This document shows, piece by piece, positions 1 through 6,162 of a stretch of 9,020 bases of DNA. This stretch comes from Desulfobacteraceae bacterium. Its GTDB lineage: Bacteria > Desulfobacterota > Desulfobacteria > Desulfobacterales > Desulfobacteraceae. Where the stretch lies: the NCBI GenBank assembly GCA_003354055.1, contig PIVQ01000270.1, positions 1 through 9,020 of the forward strand, given 5' to 3'. Each line of letters begins with the position of its first letter. Within the stretch, counting starts at the first letter, position 1. Below the pieces are notes generated by a model, which made no database searches, was not told the origin of the DNA, and was given only the letters and a program-made list of their open reading frames with translations. Made by a program: the position numbers and the translations under genes.

Positions 1-123
1 ATCAAAATGATCACTGATGCCCTTGCCCGTAACAATTACAATCGCAATGCAGCTGCCAGGGATATGGGAATTCATAAAAGCACCCTGTTCAGGAGAATTA
101 AAAAATTAGGGATCAAGCTTTAA
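1..123 (+). CDS. C-terminal end of a sigma-54-dependent transcriptional activator (Fis-type HTH), partial
   Basis: Frame 1 is open from the first base of the window to a TAA at 121-123, giving 40 residues ending in RRIKKLGIKL. The segment ALARNNYNRNAAARDMGIHKSTLFRRIKKLGI has the layout of the Fis/HTH_8 domain that closes NtrC-family enhancer-binding proteins: a first helix rich in Asn/Ala, the AAxxxGI turn, and a recognition helix STLFRRIKKLGI. Such proteins bind upstream activating sequences through this helix and use an AAA+ domain, here outside the window, to open sigma-54 promoters. A sigma-54 promoter lies about 230 bases downstream, so the neighbouring NifX-like gene is a plausible target. 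The N-terminal sensory domain, and so the signal, cannot be seen. A Fis-family regulator of another type is possible but less likely. Confidence 0.8.
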   Translation: MKMITDALARNNYNRNAAARDMGIHKSTLFRRIKKLGIKL

Positions 124-214
124 AGCATTAGGCTTTAAGGCATCAAAGCTTTAAGAAGACATCCGTTGGACAGCGGTGATTTTCCGACATAGGATTCAGA
201 GAGCTGCAACCCCG

Positions 215-253
215 GACCCGAAACAGTCTCACTTTTGCAACCTTAAGTTGTGC
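215..253. repeat. TGCAACC direct repeats, possible upstream activator sites
   Basis: TGCAACC occurs at 215-221 and again at 236-242, exactly 21 bases (about two helical turns) apart. The second copy forms a short dyad, CAAC-cttaa-GTTG, at 238-250. Both lie roughly 125-160 bases upstream of the predicted sigma-54 start, where enhancer sites for NtrC-type activators usually sit. A third TGCAACC (362-368) overlaps the -12 element and may be coincidental. Binding by the upstream activator is inference. Confidence 0.3.
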
Positions 254-349
254 CTTATCGTTTAAAAATATTTCTCAAGACAACGCTACATATGGCATGC
301 TCTAACTGAAGCAAGGCCTGCAGCATCTATTGTGAAAATATTTCCCCAA

Positions 350-366
350 AGGCACAAGCCTTGCAA
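350..366 (+). promoter_or_regulatory. Sigma-54 (RpoN) -24/-12 promoter
   Basis: The sequence aGGCACaagccTTGCAa matches the sigma-54 consensus TGGCAC-N5-TTGCA at all but the first base. The invariant GG (351-352) and GC (363-364) are separated by exactly 10 bases. Transcription should begin near 375-377, leaving about 40 bases of leader before the TTG start at 416. An activator with a Fis-type helix-turn-helix is encoded just upstream, which suits a sigma-54 promoter. Confidence 0.75.
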
Positions 367-403
367 CCATTAAAAACCTGTGTATATTCAACAACCAAAC
401 AAA

Positions 404-409
404 AGGGGA
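404..409 (+). promoter_or_regulatory. Ribosome binding site fixing the TTG start of the NifX-like gene
   Basis: AGGGGA at 404-409 lies 6 bases before TTG 416. The upstream in-frame GTG at 380 has no Shine-Dalgarno sequence and would fall almost on the predicted transcription start, so 416 is the better start. Confidence 0.6.
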
Positions 410-415
410 ATCCCA

Positions 416-769
416 TTGAAAATTGCAATTACTGCCTGGGGGAACCGGATCTCTCCTGTTTTTGATTCTGCCGGAACCCTGCTCATAGCCAGAATTGAAG
501 ATCAGACCATTAAAAGCAAAACCTATAAGGCCTTTAAACCGGAAGATATCCCTGAGCTTGCAGCCCTGCTAAAGAAAATGGGGGTTTCCACCCTCATCTG
601 CGGGGCCATTTCCACAAAACCGGCAGATACGATTGTTGAAAATCATATCCGCCTGATCTCCTTTGTCTCCGGCAATGCCATGGACATTCTCAATAGTTTT
701 GCCAGCCGCAGCACCATTGACCAGACCCATATGATGCCCGGCTGCAGTCTGGATTATTCAAGACGCTAA
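416..769 (+). CDS. NifX/NafY-like dinitrogenase iron-molybdenum cofactor family protein
   Basis: The product is 117 residues from the TTG start, the usual size of a stand-alone Nitro_FeMo-Co domain. The start MKIAITAWGNRISPVFD carries the family's opening beta strand and the SPVFD turn (residues 13-17). A second conserved strand, VSTLICGAIS, spans about 57-66, and the C-terminus has the MPGC motif (107-110) common in this family. Relatives include NifX, NafY and the NifB C-terminal domain, which carry FeMo-cofactor precursors, but many stand-alone members occur outside nif clusters with unknown roles. No nif gene is visible here, so nitrogenase function should not be assumed. The gene sits behind a sigma-54 promoter and an activator gene, and its stop is only 8 bases from the convergent DMT gene's stop. 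The glycine/arginine tail often seen after MPGC is reduced to a short SLDYSRR. A gene caller may start it at GTG 380. Confidence 0.8.
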   Translation: MKIAITAWGNRISPVFDSAGTLLIARIEDQTIKSKTYKAFKPEDIPELAALLKKMGVSTLICGAISTKPADTIVENHIRLISFVSGNAMDILNSFASRSTIDQTHMMPGCSLDYSRR

Positions 770-777
770 TTTGCGGT

Positions 778-1662
778 TCAACTGGACTTAGTCTTCCTGA
801 TCCCCATGCCCATATAAATGGCTGCCAGAACCATAGCGACCCCAAGCCACCCCATCACCCCGGTCTCACGGTTGAACAACAACACATCCCAGACAAAGGA
901 AAGGGCGGGCTGAAGCAGCAGTACAAGGCCTGCCCTGGATGCATCAACCCCTGGCAGACAATAGGAGATCATAGCCCAGGCCAGTGCCTGCGACAATCCC
1001 CCAAGCCCCAGGAGCGCTGCCAGGGATCCAAAATTGGGGATGGCAAATGAATGGCCGGTTCCCAGAATCACCCCTCCAAGGAAAAGACTGGCAGCAGCCG
1101 TCATAATAACCTGATAATAAAAAACCGGCCCGCCCTTTCCCGATTGAACATAGCGGATCAGAAGCAAAAAAGCTCCGTAACTTATGGCCGTTAAAACACC
1201 GAATCCAATTCCCGTCAGATATTTAGGTGTGAGTTCAGCCCCGTCCAACCCGATAATCATATACAATCCAAACAGCGCCAAAGGCAGAGAAAGAACAAAG
1301 AGAAGATTCAGGCGTTCCTTATAAAGCAGCCACCCGGCCAGGGCGAGAATAAATACCTGGCAATTTCCAAGAATCGTTGCAAGCCCCGGACCGATATATT
1401 CAATGCTGAAATGCCAGAAAAAAAGATCCAGACTGAAAACCACCCCGCAGACTGCTGCAAGTACGCTGTTTTTCAGCGGCTGTTTTTTGAACTCCTTTTT
1501 GACCCCGCAGGCAAGTGCTAGGAAAAGACAACCGAAAAACACACGGTAAAAGGCCGATACCATGGGATGCACCTGAGATACTTTTACAAATACACCTGAG
1601 AAACTGATAATCAGTGCCCCGAGAACAACACCTGTCACCGGATGCTTGAACGAACTTAACAT
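778..1662 (-). CDS. DMT-superfamily permease with two EamA domains
   Basis: The 294-residue protein is strongly hydrophobic, with about ten predicted membrane helices in two tandem EamA halves (roughly 8-137 and 150-287). The N-terminal segment GVVLGALIISFSGVFVKVS and the following FYRVFFG match the start of EamA/RhaT-like transporters. The second half ends with PALSFVWDVLLFNRE and a last helix before a short basic tail, also typical. Members export or import small metabolites such as amino acids, purines or drugs across the inner membrane; the substrate cannot be read from the sequence. The ATG at 1662 is preceded by AGGGG seven bases upstream, supporting the start. The gene stands alone, convergent with the NifX-like gene and divergent from the DUF2889 gene across a 165-base gap. 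A TTGACG at 1716-1721 (minus strand) could be its -35 box, but the -10 at the right spacing is poor. Confidence 0.85.
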   Translation of the reverse strand: MLSSFKHPVTGVVLGALIISFSGVFVKVSQVHPMVSAFYRVFFGCLFLALACGVKKEFKKQPLKNSVLAAVCGVVFSLDLFFWHFSIEYIGPGLATILGNCQVFILALAGWLLYKERLNLLFVLSLPLALFGLYMIIGLDGAELTPKYLTGIGFGVLTAISYGAFLLLIRYVQSGKGGPVFYYQVIMTAAASLFLGGVILGTGHSFAIPNFGSLAALLGLGGLSQALAWAMISYCLPGVDASRAGLVLLLQPALSFVWDVLLFNRETGVMGWLGVAMVLAAIYMGMGIRKTKSS

Positions 1663-1827
1663 GGAATTGCCCCTAAATTATTAGACTTAGGGAAGTTAGG
1701 GTTTTCCCCGACATTCGTCAAGAAAAAAATAATGGATTTAACCGTTGGACTTCCATTGGAATTTCGTTTGATTTGAACCTTGAAATGAATTAGTCTGGCC
1801 CATTATACAAATCCGAGAGGAAATTCC

Positions 1828-2406
1828 ATGCTCAAAGAGATCATAAAAGATAAAACACCTGTTCACACCCGGGACATCCGGCTATCCACATTTGCCCATG
1901 GCCCGGACCGTATTATTGTCCACGGAGAACTTAAGGACGAGCGCTGCATACCCATTGTAGACATCCTCGGCAGGGACAAGAACCCGGGAACGGTCCATCA
2001 TATGTCAGTGACCCTTCTCATCGCACCGGATCCCTTACGGATCATTGAGGCAGAAGCAGACATGATGACCACTCCCATGCCACAATGCCCCGAAACCCTG
2101 GATCGAATAGAGCTGATCAAAGGCCTTGAAATCAAACCCGGCTTTTCAAAAAAAATTCGTTCCCTGATCGGCGGCTCTGACGGCTGCGCCCATCTGTGTA
2201 CCCTGGTCAAAAACATGGGTACGGAAATACTCCACGGCTGGATGGCCTGGAAAAGAAGCCAGACAAAAGACCGGAAAACGCCTTTGCACAATCTTAAGGG
2301 GAAATCCTATCTCATTGATTCATGCAGGCTCTGGAAAAAGGACGGGCCCAAGTACAAAGAAATGGTCGAGGCAATGGAAAAAGAAAAGACTCAGCCTCAC
2401 TCATGA
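1828..2406 (+). CDS. DUF2889 family protein
   Basis: The 192-residue soluble protein has no signal peptide or membrane segment. It matches my memory of DUF2889: a beta-rich N-terminal half (HTRDIRLSTF, VHGELKDER, HHMSVTLLIAPDPL) in which predicted strands alternate. It then has a conserved Cys in MPQC (87), the segment IKGLEIKPGFSKKIRSLIGG, the signature GGSDGCAHLC (115-124) and a late DSCRLWKKDGP (165-174). The Cys/His signature suggests a metal or redox site, but no function is established that I know of. GAGAGGA at 1815-1821 gives a good ribosome binding site six bases before the ATG. The gene appears monocistronic. Its 3' end overlaps the convergent ATL gene by 10 bases, and I see no terminator between them. 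Confidence 0.75.
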   Translation: MLKEIIKDKTPVHTRDIRLSTFAHGPDRIIVHGELKDERCIPIVDILGRDKNPGTVHHMSVTLLIAPDPLRIIEAEADMMTTPMPQCPETLDRIELIKGLEIKPGFSKKIRSLIGGSDGCAHLCTLVKNMGTEILHGWMAWKRSQTKDRKTPLHNLKGKSYLIDSCRLWKKDGPKYKEMVEAMEKEKTQPHS

Positions 2407-2756
2407 TCAATCTCACCGTCCCAACCTATGGCAGGCTCCCAGAGAAAAGCTGAAAAATCAATGGCCCGGTTTTTGGAGAAAACAATGCCCTCGGATTCCA
2501 GCAATGCCCGCTGGAGTTCATATCCCTGCCCCCTGGGAAGAGAAATTCTTCCAGAGGCATTGACCACCCGATGCCAGGGAAGATCGTGTTTTTCAGACAT
2601 AGAATGAAGAAACCTGGATACCTGACGCGCCCCGCGAGGATTTCCTGCCAGAACAGCCACCCGGCCATAGGAAATCACCTTTCCATGGGGTATGGATTTT
2701 ATCACATCCAATACTTTTCGGGTAAACATGCGCATTATAGCCCGGCACCATGGCAT
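2397..2756 (-). CDS. atl: Alkyltransferase-like (ATL) protein, MGMT homologue lacking the acceptor cysteine
   Basis: The protein matches the DNA-binding domain of O6-alkylguanine-DNA alkyltransferase: VLDVIKSIPHGKVISYGRVAVLAGNPRGARQV (15-46), then DLPWHRVVNASGRIS (58-72). In true alkyltransferases the motif is PCHRV; here it is PWHRV, with Trp61 in place of the alkyl-accepting cysteine. That substitution defines ATL proteins such as E. coli YbaZ and yeast Atl1. They bind O6-alkylguanine, flip it out using the equivalents of Tyr30 and Arg44 (both present), and hand the lesion to nucleotide excision repair instead of repairing it directly. There is no N-terminal MGMT domain, as expected. The start is uncertain: ATG at 2756, 2735 and 2729 are in frame and none has a strong ribosome binding site; homologues begin near FTRKVL, favouring 2735 or 2729. 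The C-terminal tail WEPAIGWDGEIDHE is a little longer than in YbaZ. Confidence 0.9.
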   Translation of the reverse strand: MPWCRAIMRMFTRKVLDVIKSIPHGKVISYGRVAVLAGNPRGARQVSRFLHSMSEKHDLPWHRVVNASGRISLPRGQGYELQRALLESEGIVFSKNRAIDFSAFLWEPAIGWDGEIDHE

Positions 2757-2765
2757 GATTTCGTC

Positions 2766-2789
2766 TTTTTATCAATATTCGGATAAAAA
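2766..2789. repeat. Inverted repeat TTTTTATC-N8-GATAAAAA upstream of atl and baeS
   Basis: A perfect 8-base inverted repeat (2766-2773 and 2782-2789) flanks an A/T-rich centre starting AATATT. It lies just upstream of the ATL reading frame and abuts the direct repeat next to it. It is placed like an operator acting on the divergent pair. It has no run of T after a GC stem, so it is not a terminator. Confidence 0.4.
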
Positions 2790-2808
2790 ACTATGGAGAA
2801 ACTATGGA
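2787..2808. promoter_or_regulatory. Direct repeat with 11-base period, candidate BaeR binding site
   Basis: AAACTATGGA occurs at 2788-2797 and 2799-2808, an 11-base period, which is the usual arrangement for tandem binding of OmpR-family regulators. Read on the minus strand, TTTCTCCATAGTT shares a ten-base run, TTTCTCCATA, with the E. coli BaeR box as I remember it (TTTTTCTCCATDATTGGC). The site lies about 100 bases before baeS, so autoregulation by the encoded BaeR is the natural reading. This is inference from sequence only. Confidence 0.5.
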
Positions 2809-2823
2809 AATACAGAAGGCAAT

Positions 2824-2852
2824 TTGAAAAAGGGGAAATAATCCGCTACCCT
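2824..2852 (+). promoter_or_regulatory. Candidate activator-dependent promoter of baeSR
   Basis: TTGAAA (2824-2829, 5 of 6 to the -35 consensus) is followed after 17 bases by TACCCT (2847-2852, a poor -10). A weak -10 is common where an activator is needed, and the 11-base direct repeat lies 15 bases upstream. The predicted start near 2859 leaves a leader of about 46 bases. Confidence 0.3.
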
Positions 2853-2904
2853 GTGTTCTCGTACTTAAGAAGTCTGAAATACAACGGTCCGGGAAAGGAT
2901 CCCC

Positions 2905-4419
2905 ATGCGCATCTCATTATTGACAAAATTCTTCTTTTCATTTCTGCTCACCGGTATTGTTCTGGTGGGTATTCTCATAAGCCTTATTCAGTTTTATGCA
3001 TTCAAAAATTTTTCCGACTATGTGGCCCGGATCGAATACAACCAGCTGGATGACCTGGTTGACATCCTTGAAAAGGAACTCAAGGAAAAAGGTGATTTCA
3101 ACCACCTTAGACACAATCATCGTGCCTGGCTGTCCATTATGCAAAAGGCCGGGTTGATCAATAACAATATGCCCCCGATAGATGAGAGACGGCCCCAGCC
3201 GCCGCTTCTGGAGACAGACCTACCAACTGCCCTCCGTGAATACCAGCCTGGTACGAAGCAGCCACCTGTCCCACCCCGGCGCCCACCTCAGCCCAATGCA
3301 AATGAACTGGGTCCCAGGGTAGCGCTTCTGGATAAGAACAAAACATTGATCATGGGGCGGCAATCCATTGACAGTCCTGAATATCTGCGGCCCATTCCGG
3401 CCCAGGGAAACCCTGTTGGGTATCTTGGATTTGAACGGGCACCAAATCTCTCCCACCCTCTGGATCTTCAATTTCTAAAACAGCAGAAGACAAGCTTTTA
3501 CCTGGCAGGAGGAATCTTTTTATTTATTTCCGTATTGGTCTCTTTTGTCCTGGCCTTTCATCTATTATCCCCGATCAGGAAATTATCCAGAGCAACCCGG
3601 GCATTGGGCAGGCGCAAATTTGATACAAGGATTCACCTGAACACCAGGGATGAACTGGGGCAATTGGCAGAGGATTTTAACTGGCTGGCCACCACCCTGG
3701 GGGATTATGAACTGCGGCAGATCCACTGGCTGTCGGATATTTCCCATGAACTTCGCACCCCTTTGTCCATTCTTCAGGGTGAACTTGAGGCGGTTCAGGA
3801 CGGGATACGAAAATTAGACGCAGCATCCGTCAACTCCCTGCACTCAGAGGTCTGCCATCTGATCCGTCTGGTCAATGACCTTCACGACCTGTCCATGGCC
3901 GAGGCAAGGATGATCCGCCTGACCAAATCTCCTGTGGATGTTGCAGGACTTCTGGCCATGACCCTGGAGAGATTCACGGATCAATTCAGGGACAATCAGA
4001 CCCGGGTGGAAACCGATGTGGTAGACCGGGTGATGGTCCTGGCAGATCCGGATCGGCTTGTTCAGCTTTTTTCCAATCTTGTGAAAAACACCCTGACCTA
4101 TTCAGACCGGCCGGCCAGGCTCAGGATTACTTGCCGGACCCATGAAAATCAGGTAAGATTAATTTTTGAAGACTCTGCCCCAGGGGCACCTCCCCACCTT
4201 CATTCCCGCCTCTTTGACCGGTTGTTCAGAGTGGAGGGTTCCCGGAATCGAAAACAGGGCGGCAGCGGCCTCGGGCTTGCCATCTGCAAACAGATTGTCC
4301 AGGCCCACGACGGCAAAATATTTGCCACGGCATCTGATTTAGGGGGACTTTGTATAGAGATAAGACTGCCGGCATTAGAGGGCAGCGGCAATGAACCCGG
4401 TCAAAGGAGAGACAGATGA
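2905..4419 (+). CDS. baeS: BaeS-type envelope-stress sensor histidine kinase
   Basis: The 504-residue inner-membrane kinase has a first membrane helix at about 8-30, a periplasmic domain to about 195, a second helix at 199-220 and a HAMP domain at about 220-270. The dimerisation domain follows with HWLSDISHELRTPLSIL, giving phosphoacceptor His281. The catalytic domain has an N box (NLVKN, 391-395), a G1 box DSAPG (423-427) and a G2 box GGSGLGLAI (452-460). The segments GELEAVQDGIRKL, DSAPG and EGSRNR..GGSGLGLAIC are strikingly like E. coli BaeS, which senses envelope damage, indole, flavonoids and metals and phosphorylates BaeR. The periplasmic part is unusual in being rich in proline at 97-130 (for example QPPVPPRRPPQP) and is longer than in E. 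coli. AAGGA at 2895-2899 supports the ATG at 2905. Its stop overlaps the baeR start by 4 bases, so translation is probably coupled. No mdtABC-like efflux operon is in view. Confidence 0.88.
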   Translation: MRISLLTKFFFSFLLTGIVLVGILISLIQFYAFKNFSDYVARIEYNQLDDLVDILEKELKEKGDFNHLRHNHRAWLSIMQKAGLINNNMPPIDERRPQPPLLETDLPTALREYQPGTKQPPVPPRRPPQPNANELGPRVALLDKNKTLIMGRQSIDSPEYLRPIPAQGNPVGYLGFERAPNLSHPLDLQFLKQQKTSFYLAGGIFLFISVLVSFVLAFHLLSPIRKLSRATRALGRRKFDTRIHLNTRDELGQLAEDFNWLATTLGDYELRQIHWLSDISHELRTPLSILQGELEAVQDGIRKLDAASVNSLHSEVCHLIRLVNDLHDLSMAEARMIRLTKSPVDVAGLLAMTLERFTDQFRDNQTRVETDVVDRVMVLADPDRLVQLFSNLVKNTLTYSDRPARLRITCRTHENQVRLIFEDSAPGAPPHLHSRLFDRLFRVEGSRNRKQGGSGLGLAICKQIVQAHDGKIFATASDLGGLCIEIRLPALEGSGNEPGQRRDR

Positions 4420-5117
4420 GCATGGCTCATATATTGATTGTTGAAGATGAAGAGAAAATTGCCCTTCTGATCCGGGATTACCTGGAAAACGACGGATTCA
4501 AAACCACGATTATTGACCGGGGCGACCTTGTGGAGGCTTTTATCGGAAAGACAGCCGTGGACCTGATTCTCCTCGATGTGATGTTGCCCGGCAAAGACGG
4601 ACTGACCCTGTGCCGCGAGATCCGCAATTCATCCAATATCCCGATCATCATGCTAACGGCCCGGGTTTCTGAAATAGACCGGCTTCTGGGACTTGAGCTG
4701 GGCTCCGATGATTATATATGCAAACCATTCAGCCCAAGGGAAATGGTGGCCCGGGTCAAGGCGGTTCTCCGCCGAACCTGCCCCCCTGTGCGGGAGAGCG
4801 AAATGAGTATCGGCCCCCTGGCCCTGAATGAAGACCGGCACACCTGCACCCTCCATGGAGAGGACTTAACCCTGACCCCCAATGAATTCGGCATACTCCG
4901 CCTGTTTATGACCCATCCGGGCAAGGTATTTTCCAGGTCCGAACTTCTGGACAAAGTCCAGGGATATCATTTTGAAGGGTATGAAAGGACCGTGGACAGC
5001 CATGTAAAAAACCTGAGAAAAAAGCTAAATACCCATCTGCCCGGCACAACTCTGATTCAGTCGGTCTACGGAATCGGATATAAGCTGAACGACAGGGCCT
5101 TTGAGCAGGAAGGATAA
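4416..5117 (+). CDS. baeR: BaeR-type OmpR-family response regulator
   Basis: The 233-residue protein has a receiver domain (about 5-118) and a winged-helix DNA-binding domain (about 130-228). The phosphorylation site is Asp54 in LILLDVMLPGKDG, with acidic residues Glu10 and Asp11, Thr81 in MLTAR and Lys103 in YICKPFSPRE. The stretch GLTLCREIRNSSNIPI..EIDRLLGLELGSDDYICKPFSPRE resembles E. coli BaeR closely. The C-terminal domain contains LTPNEFGILRLF, the recognition region ERTVDSHVKNLRKKL and the wing SVYGIGYKL. It should receive phosphate from the upstream kinase and control envelope-stress genes. The ATG at 4416 overlaps the kinase stop; AAAGGAGA (4403-4410) lies 5 bases before it and 11 before a second in-frame ATG at 4422, so either could be used. 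A tandem repeat upstream of baeS is a candidate binding site. Confidence 0.9.
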   Translation: MSMAHILIVEDEEKIALLIRDYLENDGFKTTIIDRGDLVEAFIGKTAVDLILLDVMLPGKDGLTLCREIRNSSNIPIIMLTARVSEIDRLLGLELGSDDYICKPFSPREMVARVKAVLRRTCPPVRESEMSIGPLALNEDRHTCTLHGEDLTLTPNEFGILRLFMTHPGKVFSRSELLDKVQGYHFEGYERTVDSHVKNLRKKLNTHLPGTTLIQSVYGIGYKLNDRAFEQEG

Positions 5118-5134
5118 AACCTTAGAAATCGTTA

Positions 5135-5243
5135 CAAAATAACTTGATCAAATACCCTGAAGGGCAGAAACTTGTTTCCAAAACCCCTTAAAAGACTGCT
5201 TAAAGCGGCGGGTATTTTGAAAACAAAAGATCAAGTAATTTTG
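5135..5243. repeat. 109-base imperfect palindrome between convergent genes
   Basis: The left arm CAAAATAACTTGATC (5135-5149) pairs with GATCAAGTAATTTTG (5229-5243) with one mismatch. Directly inside it AAATACCC (5150-5157) pairs perfectly with GGGTATTT (5210-5217). The right arm carries an 11-base insertion (5218-5228), and the 52-base centre has its own small dyad GAAAC-tt-GTTTC (5167-5178). A transcript from either strand could fold into a long stem. It may be a bidirectional transcript end for baeR and the permease, or a small mobile palindrome. It lacks the short GC stem and T-run of a standard terminator. Confidence 0.6.
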
Positions 5244-5253
5244 GAGCCGATCC

Positions 5254-6162
5254 TTACCCCCTTGGGGCAGACCGTTTTTCCAAAAAAGAAATGACCCTGG
5301 ACAGGGAAAAGGTCAGAAGAAAATAAAGGACAGTTATCGTAATCCAGACCTCAAAGGTCAGAAAGGTTGCAGCCATAAGTTCCATACCCTGGAAGGTCAG
5401 TTCCTGGATTGAAATCACAGATACAATAGCTGAATCCTTGATGGTGGAAATGAACTGACCGGCCAATGGAAAGGCCACCTTACGGAAGGCCTGGGGCAAA
5501 ATCACAAGTCTGAAGGTTTTGGGCCCGGACAATCCGATGGAATATGCAGCTTCCCACTGCCCCCGGGGCAACCCCAGTATCCCGCCCCTGACAATCTCTG
5601 AAATATAGGCCCCTTCATAAAGGGCAAGGGCTGCCACGGCAGACACAAAGGCATTGATGCCGCCCGGCCCCTCCAGCAGGAATCCTACACATTCTTTAAT
5701 CCGGGGACTTAGACCGCGCAGCCAGGTGTCCAGCCCCAGAAGATCCAGAAACTGACTGGAGACAAAATAGTAGAATAGAATCAGCAGCACCAGGGAGGGA
5801 ATATTCCGGACGATTTCCACATACGTCCGGCTGACAAAGCGTTGAAATCCATTACCCCTGGCCCCCATGACCCCGGAAAAGGTTCCCAAAGCAAAGGCCA
5901 GGACCGTGGCCCAGACACTGAGTTTGACAGTGGTAAAAAAACCTCTCAGCAGGATATTGGGAACCAGCTTCCCGGTATCCGCATCCCGGAACATAAAATA
6001 CTGGGGAATGGCCGACCAGTTCCACTCATAGTCCAGACTTGTTCCCATACGGGACAAAAAAAAGGCTATGGCAGCGACGACCAAGCCGAGCGCTGCCATA
6101 TCCACAAGGGTTATTTTGTTTGAGGGTTTATTGAACAAGGCTTTCCCATTCTTTGGTCTCAA
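5254..6162 (-). CDS. Polar amino-acid ABC transporter permease (HisM/GlnP type), second in operon
   Basis: The 302-residue inner-membrane subunit belongs to the His/Glu/Gln/Arg permease family. After a long N-terminal part with a first helix at about 19-38 comes the conserved LLRGFFTTVKLSVWATVLAFALG (71-93), YVEIVRNIPSLVLLILFYYF and EGAYISEIVRGGI. The EAA loop that docks on the ATPase is EAAYSIGLSGPKTFRLVILPQA (204-225). A segment at about 137-168 (LDLLGLDTWLRGLSPRIKE) is an insertion relative to the sister permease. The start is unsettled: TTG 6162 and TTG 6138 both lie inside or near the end of the binding-protein gene, giving 35 or 11 bases of overlap, and neither has a strong ribosome binding site, so translational coupling is likely. 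ATG 6099 is a third option. It shares YxWxW..P.YF and G.F.T.K segments with the first permease, pointing to an old duplication. No ATPase gene follows. Confidence 0.88.
   Translation of the reverse strand: MRPKNGKALFNKPSNKITLVDMAALGLVVAAIAFFLSRMGTSLDYEWNWSAIPQYFMFRDADTGKLVPNILLRGFFTTVKLSVWATVLAFALGTFSGVMGARGNGFQRFVSRTYVEIVRNIPSLVLLILFYYFVSSQFLDLLGLDTWLRGLSPRIKECVGFLLEGPGGINAFVSAVAALALYEGAYISEIVRGGILGLPRGQWEAAYSIGLSGPKTFRLVILPQAFRKVAFPLAGQFISTIKDSAIVSVISIQELTFQGMELMAATFLTFEVWITITVLYFLLTFSLSRVISFLEKRSAPRG

Noticed and set aside
118..140. Nine-base-pair hairpin (TTAAAGC..GCTTTAA core) over the stop of the activator gene, with a further AAGCTTTAA copy at 146-154
   Set aside because: The stem is A/T-rich and has no T-run after it, so it is not a convincing terminator. 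The repeats are simple enough to arise by chance.
1780..1809. TTGAAA and TATACA with 18-base spacing before the DUF2889 gene
   Set aside because: The predicted start (about 1816) would fall inside the ribosome binding site, leaving an almost leaderless mRNA; the true promoter is probably elsewhere in the gap.
2793..3053. 86-codon reading frame on the plus strand starting before baeS
   Set aside because: It has no ribosome binding site, overlaps the first 50 codons of baeS in another frame, and its product resembles no family I know.
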